Part shown: piece by piece, positions 1 to 11,470 of the stretch
How positions within the stretch are numbered: position 1 is the stretch's first letter
Layout of the letters: each line of letters starts with the position of its first letter
Assembly: GCA_030762895.1 (NCBI GenBank)
Contig: CM061065.1
Span: 64,340,200 to 64,404,199, forward strand
Length of the DNA stretch: 64,000 nucleotides
Direction: 5' to 3'
From: Sophora flavescens
Taxonomy: Eukaryota > Streptophyta > Magnoliopsida > Fabales > Fabaceae
Translations under genes and position numbers: made by a program
Notes under the pieces: generated by a model
Database searches by the model: none
Told to the model about the DNA's origin: nothing
What the model saw: only the letters and a program-made list of their open reading frames with translations

Positions 1-61
1 TTCGATCACTATAGTCATTACTCTATAACACCCTTATCGGACTCGATCACAGACAAGAGCA

Positions 62-2671
62 ATGGCGGATGAACTAGAAGAAGTCCAAGAGATCAGGGAT
101 GAAGTAAGTCAAATCAAGGATTAGATGACTAAGATGATGGAGATCCTAGAAGTAATACAGAAGGAAAAGAATGTAGAGGAGAACCCTTCAGCCTCAACCG
201 AAGGACATCCAGCCATACCTCCTATCCCTCCTGGTTTTTGTCATATTCCTATTCAAGGCTTCAATCAACCAGGGGTCATGATGCCTCTCACTGTTTACCC
301 AAGCAACCAAACTCATCTTTCATTTGACCCGAACAATCCGCCATACAACTTACCTCGTGGATTTGTGCCACCAACGGCCCCCGTGCCACAAGATGGCATT
401 CAAAAATCCGAACATACCACCCAGACACAAACCCCCACCAATGCTGTCGAAATGCCCCAAACACAAACTGTCAACCGTACAGATGGTAACAAACCGATAG
501 TGACCTCTTCTACCAATCCAAAACCCCTACAATACACCCAACGTTATGGACCCTCGGGGGCTCAAATGATGCCAAACTTCGGATCCTCCTACATGCCATA
601 TTCATTTCCCCATAATATGTACGGTGAAACTCCAGTGAATCGGTCGGGAGGGAATTCCCAATCTAAAGAAAAGTTGGAAGTGCTAGAGGAAAGACTGCAG
701 TCCACTGAAGGGGTAAATAGTTATGCTCTTCGGGATGCCTCAGAACTTTGTCTGGTGCCAAATGTTGTAATTCCACCGAAATTTAAGGTGCCCGATTTTG
801 ACAAATATCAGGGAACCACTTGTCCCAAAAACCATTTGACCATGTATGTAAGGAAGATGGCATCATATGCCCAAGTTGATAAGCTCTTGATTCACTTCTT
901 CGAAGATAGTTTACCGGGGTAGCTTCAAATTGGTACACGTATCTCGAGCGGGCACACATCCGATCCTTCAAAGATCTAGCGGATGCATTCCTGAAGCAAT
1001 ACAAGTACAATATTGACATGGCTCCCGATAGGATGCAACTCCAAAATATGTCAAAATAGGACACAGAGACTTTCAAATAGTATGCACAATGATGGAGGGA
1101 ACTGGCTCCTCAGGTAAAGCCCCCATTAGCCGAGAAAGAAATTGTATCAATGTTCATTGATACACTCCAGTCACCCTTCTATGATTGAATGATTAGGAGT
1201 GTGTCATCGAACTTTTCTGACATGGTCATCATCGGTGAGAGAATTGAAAGTGGAATGAGGAATGGCAAGATCACCGAGACTTCAATAGTGAATGGTTCAA
1301 AGAAGGCCCCGTCCGTGAAAAAGAAGGAAGGAGAAGCACATGCAGTAACCTTTGAACAAAAGAAACCAAACCAATTTAGACCAAATCAAACACCTGCCTT
1401 CCAAGCCCAATACACCCCATATTACCAACCACCTCCATATAACCAAGCCAACCAGCCATACATCGTTGCCACCTCACAATTTTCAAATCCCCAACCACAG
1501 CATTCGATGACACCCTACCGACCATCACACCCTTCTCAGTCTCAAACACGCCCTACCATGCCACCTCAAATTGTTCAACCCCTAAACCCAAACCCAAACA
1601 CAAGCCAAACAAGACTACCGTATAACTCAGAAAGAAAGCCAGCGCGGTTCGACCCGATACCCATGACCTACACAGAACTATTCCACCAACTTGTCAACAA
1701 ATCCGTGCTAACTCATATCCCGACAAGACCAATGGACCCTCCTTATCCGAAATGATATGACCCAACGCTCAATGTGAGTATCACGATGGGGTCACAGGTC
1801 ATTCCACCGAGAATTGTAAGGCTTTGAATTTTAAGGTGCAAGATCTTATTAATGCCAAATGGTTGAGCTTTCAGAAAGATGCTCTAAATGTGGCACAATG
1901 TCCTATGCCAAATCATGAGGGTTCGGGAGTCAATTCCATTGAAAGCTTCTGGGAGCATACTCTCAAGAGTCAAGTGGCCGATGTTAGAACTCCTATGAGA
2001 GTTATTTTCAGGGAGATGTGCAATACGGATTGATCCAAATCCCGATTATTGAAGAAATGGCTCCCGATGGAGTAATACGATGTGACTTCGACGGGGATAT
2101 GGGGCATTCAATTGAAGACTGCGCAGAATTTCGGCAGGCTGTGCAGCAGTTAATAGACATGAAGATTATCCTAATTGGTTATGCCTCGAATGAGTGTGTC
2201 ATTAACATGGTTGCTGAATCTACAATTTCCCCAACTCTAGTTAAGATAACTCCTTTTACTATTGTGGTTAATCCTCAACCGGTTCCTGAGCAAGTCGCTC
2301 TGAAACCAGTGGTGATATACTATACCGTGAAGGAACCTTTGCCGGTTTCGAATGGGCCAACACCAATTGTCGTCCGAGTCCAAGGTCCTTTCCCTTACAA
2401 GGACACCAAAGCAGTACCATGGAAATATGATATGCAGGTTCAATCGAATCCTTCCAATGGAACCACCATGGTTACCAACATTTCGGGAATTGGTGGAATG
2501 ACTAGGAGTGGCTGCATTTATACTCCGGAGGTACTTCAAAGGGAGGAAATAAAAAAGGAAGAAAACGATCGCAAGGGGAAATGGAAGGTGGAAGGAACTC
2601 CAACTGAAAAGGAAGCAAGAGGGGGTGAAAATAAAAAGAGGTATCTGATGAAGAGGTCGGCGAATTCTTGA
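62..2671 (+). pseudogene. gag polyprotein region of the Tat/Ogre-like gypsy element (broken)
   Basis: The frame opens at ATG 62 (MADELEEVQ...) and hits TAG at 122. It restarts at 125 with a long proline-rich segment (PPIPPGF, PFNP-like repeats) and then the conserved KVPDFDKYQGTTCPK core of this gag family near 795-830. A frameshift near 908 moves the frame; the gag core continues through 1188 with stops at 1057, 1075, 1087 and 1186. From 1189 to 1755 there is a P/Q/N-rich linker. Two zinc-binding motifs follow, CEYHDGVTGHSTENC near 1770-1815 and CDFDGDMGHSIEDC near 2080-2121, both C-x2/3-(H/D)...H-x4-C in form. Several stops fit C-to-T changes (CGA to TGA, CAG to TAG). Gag would package the RNA in cytoplasmic particles; this copy cannot do so. 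Confidence 0.85.
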
Positions 2672-3853
2672 AGTTCATCAAGCAAAGTGAATACAAGGTT
2701 ATGGATCAGTTAAATCGAACTCCGGCTCGGATATCTCTTTTGTTTCTGTCGATGAACTCTGAGCCACATAGGAAAGTACCGATGAAGGTGTTGAATCAAG
2801 CTCATGTCTCTCATGACATCACAGTTGATAAGCTCGATAACATTGTAGGTAACATAGTTGCTGATAATTATGTTACTTTTACTGATGATGAAATACCAGA
2901 TGAAGGTATCGGGCACAACAAGGCGTTGCACATTTCTATGAAGTGTCGAGATCATGTCATGGCTAGGGTTCTCAATGATAATGGCTCTTCTTTGAATACA
3001 ATGCCAAAGTCAACACTGGCAAAGTTGCCTTTCGATGGAACTCATGAAGCCAAGCACAATGATTGTAAGAGCTTTCGATGGCACCCAAAGGGAAGTCATG
3101 GGAGAAAATGAATTGCCCATTCAGATTGGCCCTTGCACCTTTGAAGTACTCTTCCAAGTAATGGACATCACACCAACTTACAGTTGCCTCCTAGGACGAC
3201 CATGGACCCATTCGTCCGGAGCTGTACTTTCCACATTGCACCAGAAGGTAAAGTTCATTGTTGATAGTAAGTTGATAATTGTTTCTGGAGAGGAGGATAT
3301 GTTAGTTAGTAAGCCATCAACAACCCCTTACATTGAAGCTGCCGAAGAAGCTCTCGAGACCTCCTTCTAGTCACTTGAAATTGCCAATTCCACTTATGTT
3401 GGGGATGGTGCTCCACTCTGGAAACCTCAGTCATCTTAAGCGTTCATTATGATGGACAAGGTTATGCTCGAAGGAGGATACCAACTTGGAAGGGGTTTGG
3501 GGAAGAATCGCCTAGGTGTCGCTGACATCCTCATGCTCACTGAGAACAAGGACAGGTTTGGGTTGGGGTACAAACCCACCAAGGCCGACAAGATGAGGGT
3601 TATAGAAGAGAAGAAAAGAAAGAGACTGGCTCGGCTGGAAAATCGTGAATATGAGGCTGAAAGGGTTCCCATCTGTGACATTCGACAGAGCTTCCGAAGC
3701 GTGGGGTTCGCATTCCTGGACAAAGAAGCAGCTGTTGAAGATGATTATCCCATCGATCATGGTGTTAATCTGGTGTATCCATGCTCTCCAAATACAGAGC
3801 TCAACAATTGGGAGATCATTGAGTTCCCCAGGACCATAGAGCCTTTCTCATAG
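2668..3853 (+). pseudogene. Aspartic protease plus G-patch domain of the gypsy element (frameshifted)
   Basis: The retropepsin-like part spans about 2750-3370. The catalytic loop reads VLNDNGSSLNTMP near 2970-3010 (family form D-x-G-S/A), and the C-terminal flank CLLGRPWTHSSGAVLST is near 3186-3235. A frameshift at about 3040-3110 separates the two halves. From 3449 to 3853 one open frame of 134 codons carries a G-patch motif (GGYQLGRGLGKNRLG, then GLGYKPTKADK), followed by a basic KKRKRLARLE stretch. G-patch domains bind RNA or activate DEAH helicases in other proteins; in retroelements they are found downstream of the protease. The protease would cut the polyprotein. Stops at 3368 and 3437 break the link between protease and G-patch. 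Confidence 0.8.
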
Positions 3854-4096
3854 TAATTTTGTAATGCTTATCCTTTAGCTCTGCCCAAGGCTTTAGGATT
3901 TTTTTTGTAATGGGCTTACTTGTTTCTTTTTCAGTATGACTTATCAATAAATGCATGCATTCAGTATCTTTGTGTTGTTATCTCTTATTTTTACTTTCGC
4001 TTTTGTTCACCATTCCTCACCAATAAATACAATTTCTCATCTTTAACCTTTATTCATTCATCTTTCCCTATTAACTACCAAAATCCAGATCTAAAA
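3854..4096 (+). other. T-rich non-coding spacer between protease/G-patch and RT, possible Ogre-type intron
   Basis: About 240 bases of T-rich sequence with several polypyrimidine-AG tracts (for example ...ctttttcag near 3930 and ...aaatccag ending 4088) and a GTAATT right at the end of the G-patch frame. Ogre elements are known to carry a spliced intron between the protease and RT regions. No single donor/acceptor pair restores a clean frame here, so the splice sites are not resolved. Confidence 0.45.
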
Positions 4097-5763
4097 GTGA
4101 CTCTCTTGAAAATGATAGTGTTAGTAACTCAACATACAATTTTGACTATCCCATTGATCATGCTGATGAGGTTGTTGATGATGACAGGGAAGTTCCTCCT
4201 GAACTATTGAGATTTGTAGAACAAGAAGCCAGGGAAATTTGACCCCATGAAGAACCGAGTGAATTAATCTACTTGGGAACCGAAGATAATAAAAAAGAGG
4301 TCAAGATTTGCATTTCCCTGAAAGAAAAGGAGCGAAGTAGGTTGATCAAGTTATTGATGGATTATAAGGATGTTTTTACATGGTCGTACGAAGACATGCC
4401 AGGGTTAGACCCTAGTGTAGCAGAACACAAACTGCCATTAAAGCCAGAGTATCCTCCAGTAAAGTAGAAGCTATGAAGGATGAAGGCGGAAATGTCCTTA
4501 AAGATCAAGGAGGAGGTCAAGAAACAACTGGATTCAGGTTTCCTAGAAGTTGTAAAGTACCCTCAATGGGTTGCTAATATTGTTCCTATTCCCAAGAAAG
4601 ATGGAAAGGTTCGAATGTGTGTTGACTATCGAGATTTGAACAGAGCTGGCCCAAAAGATGACTTTCCTTTGCCTCACATTGATGTTCTTGTAGATAATAC
4701 TACTCAACATGCATTATTCTCCTTCATGGATGGCTTCTCGGGATATAATCAGATCAAGATGGCTCCTGAAGATATGGAGAATACTACTTTTGTCACTTTA
4801 TGGGGAACCTTTTGCTACAAGGTTATTCCATTTGGCTTGAAAAATGTTGGGGCAACATATCAGCGAGCTATGGTGGTTTTGTTCCATGACATGATCCACA
4901 AGGAGATATAAGTTTATATAGATGATATGATCACCAATTACAGATCTGAAGACGACCATGTTGACAATCTGCAGAAACGTTTTGAACGGTTAAGGAAGTT
5001 TAAGCTTCGACTGAATCCTGCCAAATGCACTTTTGGGGTGAAATCAGGAAAGCTTCTGGGCTTCATAGTTAGTCAAAGAGGAATAGAGGTTGATCCTGAC
5101 AAAGTTCGAGCAATCATTGATATGCCAGCACCTCGAACAGAAAAAGAAGTTCGTGGGTTTTAGGAAGATTGAACTACATTGCCAAGTTCATCTCCCAACT
5201 AACAGCGACATGTGAACCAATCTTTAAATTGCTACACAAAACTCAGGCAATAAGATGGAATGAAGATTGTCAAAAAGCCTTTGAGAAGATTAAACAATAA
5301 CTGCAAGAACCTCCAGTCTTGGTTCCCCCGGTGCCGGGAAGACCGCTCATCATGTATTTGACCGGTTAGAAGAATCTATGGGTTGTGTATTGGGGCATCA
5401 CGATGAGTTGGGAAGAAATGAACATCCCATCTATTATCTAAGCAAGAAGTTCACCAGTTGTGAAGCCAACTACTCACTACTAGAACGCACTTGATGTACT
5501 TTGGCATGGGCGGCTTGCCGTTTGAGGCATTACATGATGTGTTACACTACCTGGTTGGTGTCCAAAATGGATCCAATCAAGTATATCTTTGATAAGCCTA
5601 CTCTGACTGGAAGAATTGCTCACTGGCAAGTCCTTCTATCAGAATACGACATTGTCTATGTCACCAAAAAAGCATTAAAAGGTAGCATTCTTGCAGAATA
5701 TCTAGCCAATCAGCCAGTAGAAGATTATGGATTGATGCAATGCGATTTCCCAGATGAGATATA
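4097..5763 (+). pseudogene. Reverse transcriptase region of the gypsy element (broken)
   Basis: An acidic leader (4097-4240) is followed by the typical pre-RT segment LMDYKDVFTWSYEDMPGLD at 4343-4405. The RT core runs 4480-5163, with VPIPKKDGKVRMCVDYRDLN at 4582-4640 and PLPHIDVLVDN. The catalytic loop reads YIDDM at 4916-4930 (usual YVDD) and is preceded by an in-frame TAA at 4909. Further stops lie at 4465 (TAG), 4474 (TGA) and 5161 (TAG). Frameshifts follow between 5163 and 5500; the connection domain resumes at 5501-5764 (WLVSKMDPIKYIFDKP, then LTGRIAHWQVLLSEYDI). It would have copied the element's RNA into DNA. It is inactive as written. Confidence 0.88.
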
Positions 5764-7086
5764 ATGGCTTTGTTTGATCGCGAGCAATCACCAGAAAAAG
5801 AAAAGTGGACTTTGTTATTTGATGGAGCTTCTAACGCATTGGGACATGGAATCGGGGCAATCTTAATCTCGATGGAAAATGATTATTTCCCTTTCACTGC
5901 GAGGCTATGCTTCGATTGTACAAACAATATTGCCGAATATGAAGCTTGCGCACTAGGGATCCTGGCAGCAATAGGATCAAAGTCAAGGATATTGGAGGTA
6001 TATGGAGACTCTGCATTAGTCATCCACCAGCTAAAAGGGGAGTGGGAAACCCGAGATGCCAAGTTAATCCCGTATCATGATTACGTCAAAGGTTTGATCG
6101 AGCAGTTTGACCAAGTCACATTTCATCATACTCCTCGAGAGGATAACCAATTAGCTGATGCGTTATCTACCTTTCCCTCGATGTTCAAAGTGAGTAATGA
6201 AAGAAACATGCCACTCATCAAAATGGAAAGTCGTGATCATCCTGCATATTGTCAAGTGGTAGAGGAAGAACCTGATCAAGAGCCATGGTACCATGACATC
6301 AAACGCTTCATACAAAGAAGGGAATACCCCCCAGGTGCTTCAGAAAATGACAAAACAACCCTGAGAAAACTTGCAATGGGTTTCTATTTAGATAAGTGTA
6401 TTCTCTACAAAAGAAATCATGACATGGTACTGTTGAGATGCGTTGATGCAAAAGAGGCTAAACAGATAATTGAGGATGTACATGAAGGATCGTTTGGGAC
6501 TCACGTGAATGGTCACGCAATGGCAAGGAAAATCTTGAGGACGGGCCATTACTGGTTGACAATGGAGACTGATTGCTTTAATTATGCGAAGAGGTGCCAT
6601 AAGTGCCAGACATATGCTGATAAGGTTCATGCGCCGCCGGCTCCCCTGAATGTCATGTCGGCACCCTATTCGTTCTCAATGTGGGGAATGGATGTTATCA
6701 GACCAATCGAACCAAAAGCTTCAAATGGGCATCGCTTCATTCTTGTTGCCATTGATTATTTCACAAAGTGGGTTGAAGCTGCATCATATGTCAATGTGAC
6801 TAGGAATGTCGTAATCAAGTTTGTCAAAAGAGAATTAATTTGTTGTTATGGGTTGCCGAGTGAAATCATCACTGATAATGCGGCCAACCTGAACAACAAG
6901 ATGATGAAGGAGATGTACGAAAGCTTCAAGATAAAGCATCACAATTCTTCCTCATACCGCCTAAAGATGAACAGGGCAGTCGAGGCAGCCAATAAGAATA
7001 TCAAGAAGATTGTTCAAAAGATGGTTGTGACATATAAGGACTGGCACGATATGTTAACTTTCACTTTGCACGGCTATCGCACCTCG
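5764..7086 (+). pseudogene. RNase H and integrase of the gypsy element, cut off by the CACTA insertion
   Basis: This is the best preserved part: one open frame from ATG 5764 to the CACTA junction. RNase H comes first, with acidic residues in LLFDGASNALG (5814-5846), NNIAEYEACA (5923-5952), VYGDSALVIH (5998-6027) and EDNQLADALS (6139-6168). The integrase has an HHCC zinc finger (H and H in GTHVNGHAMARK region 6490-6530, then CHKC at 6596-6607) and a DDE core: Asp in WGMDVIRP (6682-6705), Asp in IITDNAAN (6865-6888) and Glu in AVEAANKN (6979-7002). The host frame ends at about GYRTS (7072-7086), where the CACTA starts; the 17 residues before the stop at 7120 are CACTA-encoded. Confidence 0.9.
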
Positions 7087-7392
7087 AATCCGTCGCTAAT
7101 TTTATGTTTTGTGATGGCTTAAGCCGTCGCAAACGGTATAAGAGATTACTGACGGAAGTTCCGTCACAAATCTGTCAATAACGTTCCCGCCATTTTACGC
7201 GAAATGTTGGCGCCAATTTGCGACGGGCATGGCCGTCACTAATGTGAAAATGTTTGTCCAAGGTAATTTGCAACGGCCATATTGGTTTGCGACGGACCGT
7301 ACTTTTGCGACGGTCATTCTCAATTTGTGACGGAATCATAATTTGCAACGGCCTAGCCGTCGCTAATATTAAAAGGTCGTCGCTAATTTCCA
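7087..7392 (+). repeat. Left subterminal repeat array of the CACTA element
   Basis: About ten short motifs of the type GCGACGG or CCGTCGCTAAT, spaced 20-40 bases apart and often paired as inverted repeats (for example near 7210-7245 and 7340-7365). In CACTA elements such arrays bind the TnpA-type protein. Some motifs have decayed to GTGACGG or GCAACGG, consistent with C-to-T change. Confidence 0.85.
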
Positions 7393-10300
7393 ATAAGTAA
7401 CTCGAACAGTTTTCTTCCTCCCTCAGTTGTCATCTTCGCATGCGAGAGGGCGCCATTCTCTGCTCCGGTTCTGGTTTCTGCTCCCACATCGCGCCGCCCA
7501 CGCAGCACCTCTCGCGCCGCCTCTGCCGACCCATCCCGAAGACCAGCAGCACCACTTCCTTTCCTCCACCGCCCATTCACTGTCGCGACGTACGTAAATC
7601 TCACATTCCTTATTCCCTTTCATTTTTTAAACTTTAAACGGTGTTCCTCATTCCCTTTCATTTTTACATTTTTAAACTCTGAACCGCATTCCCTTTTTCC
7701 CTTTCATTCACGCAGCGACAGTGGGTTGATTTCTGGTTTGGGTTCTTCTCCTCATAGTAAGGTTTGAGTATTTATCTATGTTTGCACATGTTGAGATTGT
7801 CACTTTGGCATTAATTTGTAGTCTCCATGTTCTGGTTGGTCTGTTGATGCAAACACTTGATGAGTTTATTTTTGCCTGTACTAACTTTTATGCTCTTTAA
7901 GATAGTTTAGAAATCTTACTTCAATGTCCTGAGATATAAGAATATTATGTGAAACTTGATGTGAAAATTGATAAATTTGTTAAAATCTGGTTTGTTGACA
8001 CTTTCACTGTCGTGACTAGTCTCTATATGTGTTAAATGTTGGTTGATGAGTTTGATTCCTTTTACTGAAAATATTTTGGTTTTGAATTTGATTGCTTGAT
8101 TGTACACTAAGCATACCACATGTAAATCCCAAATGGAAATCATCTATGGACTCATTAATTATCTCAGACAGGATAATAGTTCAATATGTTCACTTTGATA
8201 ACATGTCAATTATTTCGGTAAAAAACTTGAATTGAATTTCCCTTAGGTGTGAGGGTGAAGGACTCTTTTTTTTTGCTTCAGCAGTTTTAATTCTTCTAAG
8301 AAGGGTTAGAATTTCTCTTATTGTATTTTTTGTTGTGGAAATATGATCTAAATTTCGAAGGATTTGTTTTAAGGAGGTTTGAACTTGAATGAAGACTTAA
8401 TTTCAAAATGACTGTGGATTTTGTTAGCTTTATAAAAACTGATTTGGGCTAGATATTTAGAAGAGTGTTTCTTTTTTTTACAAGATACAAGTTATTGGAA
8501 ATAAGCAATTTGTACTTGTATATGATACATGACCAACATCTATTTTTCTGGTTTCAACATGTTAACAGGTGCAAAACCATTATTTTGTTTCTCTCTTCTT
8601 TAGTTTTGTGTTGGATGGTTGTTCTTATCCAATGGTATTTAGATATGGTTATTTTTCATGGTGAGTTTCAGTAAATTTAATGAGAAGAGTATGGCTAGGA
8701 TCATCACTTATTAAGCTTCTTTTATGCTACTGTTTGATTTTGCCGCTGTGATTTGAATTCAGCAGTCCTTGAGGATGGTTTTGTCCTGAACTCCGTTTTT
8801 AATTGAATTCAGCTGTGATTTGAATTCAGCTGTGATATGAAAACATGATTTAAACTTAAGTAAGAGTGTTGTCGAATATTGAAGCTTCATTCAATTTGGG
8901 GATTCAGTTTGTACATTGTCCTTTTGAAGAAAAATAAATGGGTATCAGTTTACATGATAAAGTCCAGTGAAATCAAAGTCACGGTAATGGTTCAAGTTCA
9001 ATCAAATAAACCTGTTACTCCCGAAATCCTAGTTTTTACTTCCAAACAGCCTCACTCATCTATTCTTGTTAGTTGTAATCATCGTCGTTAGCAGTGTTTG
9101 AGTGCAAAACTACTTGTTGAAGGATAATTCACACTATTTCATAGTCAACTTGCTACTAAGAGCCTCAAATTAAATGGCTTCAATTGGAGACCAACCATGT
9201 TAACCAGATATGCTTAGATTTTAAAATAGCTTTTGTATATATTATATTTTAAAGTGATTCCTATAGTTTCTTTTACTCCCGAGTCCTGAGATTTTAAAAG
9301 TTGGCTTTTGTACGTATCTTGATGAACTTGAAACTGATGATAGTTTCCGGTCCAGTAAATTAATTCACATAGATCAAGTGAAACCCACATCCATCCTAAG
9401 GTTTCCTCATCCTTTCTATATAAGGATACTTTTGTGTGCTCTGCACTGTGCAATCACTACTTATTAGTGACAAGGGAGCCTGTTCTCTTTATATTTTTGA
9501 AATTTGGTTCTCCGGTTAGAGTTTTGTTTCTTCTAAGAAATCATTGACCTTTATATCTGGCTACATTTTACCTTCAATTGTTCAGCACTAATGAAGAATG
9601 ATGGTTAAGTGGTTTATGTGTGGGGTGTGTGTATATTGTACATATTGTCTCATATATGTATCCAATTTGTTTGATGAAAGATTTAAAAGACCTTTTTGTT
9701 GTTGATCTAACACTGTTAAGCATTATGGTATTGGTGAAACTCTTGTTGGCATTGCTGGAATATGAAGACTTAGAGTCTTAAAAAACAATTTATTTTCTTG
9801 AATCTGTAGCCACTTAAAATAGTTGATTGATGTTTGATATTGGAAATAGAGAAATCTCTATCTTTGATTTCAAGTAATTTGGATCCAAATAAATGTTAAG
9901 TTAATAGTGTTACTAAAATTAAAGGTTGATTATACTTATAATAACATGAATCCTTTGATTTTAATATGGTGCACTTGGCGTTGGTGTCCTTTCCTACTTG
10001 AGTAGAAGAACTTTACTAAGACTAGCAATACCCATAGATAAGAAAAGAAATCTAGTGTTGCTCTCATTCTAATTGGTAAGTGATGTTAATTACTTTTTCC
10101 TTGTGGTTTAATGCAGTCTATTAAGTGGTTACTGTTGATGCTGTCTTTGCTCTTTAAAAATGAACTATTATGTAACATTAACAAATAAGATAAATGAAGA
10201 TAAACATGAACATGATAAGAATATTACACAATCAACTATGCATGTAACCTGACAATTTTTTTATGATTGTGCTATCTTTTATAAACTACACCATGTGCTT

Positions 10301-11470
10301 TGTTTTTTCCTTATTCACTATATGGTTACTACAATTAAGTTGAAATTTTGCATCATTAATTTTTGTTCCATATTTAATCTTATAATTGTTGCATATATTT
10401 GTTTATGAATTAGTTCTGGAGAGTCACGTTCGCTGAGAGAGTAAGAACGCGACTTTGAGGTTCAACAAGGGAAAATCGCTTCCAAGCAAACAAAGCAAGA
10501 GAAGGTGTGTTTTTTTTTCGTTAATTGAAAGAATGTTTGATATTGATTTGATCATTTTTTGGTGCACCTTGATGTGGAGATTGTCTTTGTTTTGGTAATA
10601 TAATGCCTTTTGATTAATGTCTATAATCTGTTTGTTGAATCACCTAAATGCTTTTAGGTTGGAATGTGGTCATGTTATAGGTGGTTGTGTTAGTTTTCTT
10701 TTGATATTAATGGCTGAATTGGTGAGTAGCTTGAATCATAATCTCTTCTTGTGCTGAATGGACTATGAATTTTCTTTATTGGTTTTGTGTATTTTTGACA
10801 GGGTTATGGTTATCAATATTATATTAAATGATCCTTATATTTTTTTGTTCACTTTTGCCTATATCTATTAAGTGTTTTAAGTTTTAAGTTTCTTCCCTAT
10901 ATTATATTAAATGATTCTTATTCTTGTAATGTTGTTTATGTTTTGTTTCAAGTATGTTGGGGATATTATAAATTGTCTTTACAATAAATATTAATTTTCT
11001 AGATGAGTTGATCGTCGAGAAAAACCTTAGTTACCCGTTTGAGGTGCAATATTTTAGAGCACGTGTACTGTTGCAAGTCATTGTGCTCTTGATATTGGAC
11101 CTCGAATTGTCCAAGTGAGCAATTTGATAAAAAACTTTTTCTTTACTAGTATAATAGCTAGTCATTAATTCTTACGTGATATATCTAATGAAAATTTGGT
11201 CTGACGCATTACCATTTGTTCTCTGGGTACATACTTGATTGTGATATCTCACCCAGGTCAAGTCATGTACTTGGAGACCAATGGGAAACGCTGCTGAAAT
11301 TTCGTCAAATATGAGACATGAGAAGTGATGAGTAACTATTATACTAGTGTTGAAAAAGGTTTTTCTTGAATGGGATAGGGCCATACCAAATAAAGAAATG
11401 GAGCAGTTCTGCGAGTTTACCCAAAATAGTTTTTCATTATAGTTATCTTTTTTTGGCGCAAATGCAGAGG
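7393..11470 (+). other. CACTA leader: GC-rich putative first exon, then long AT-rich non-coding stretch
   Basis: 7393-7600 is GC-rich and CpG-containing, unlike its surroundings, and ends with a possible splice donor (gacg|gtacgtaaat near 7588). This looks like an untranslated first exon. The next 3.8 kb is AT-rich, with only short chance open frames and small repeats such as the triplicated GAATTCAGC near 8754-8834. I found no recognisable domain. It is probably the long leader or first intron of the transposase gene; a captured host segment cannot be excluded. Confidence 0.5.
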
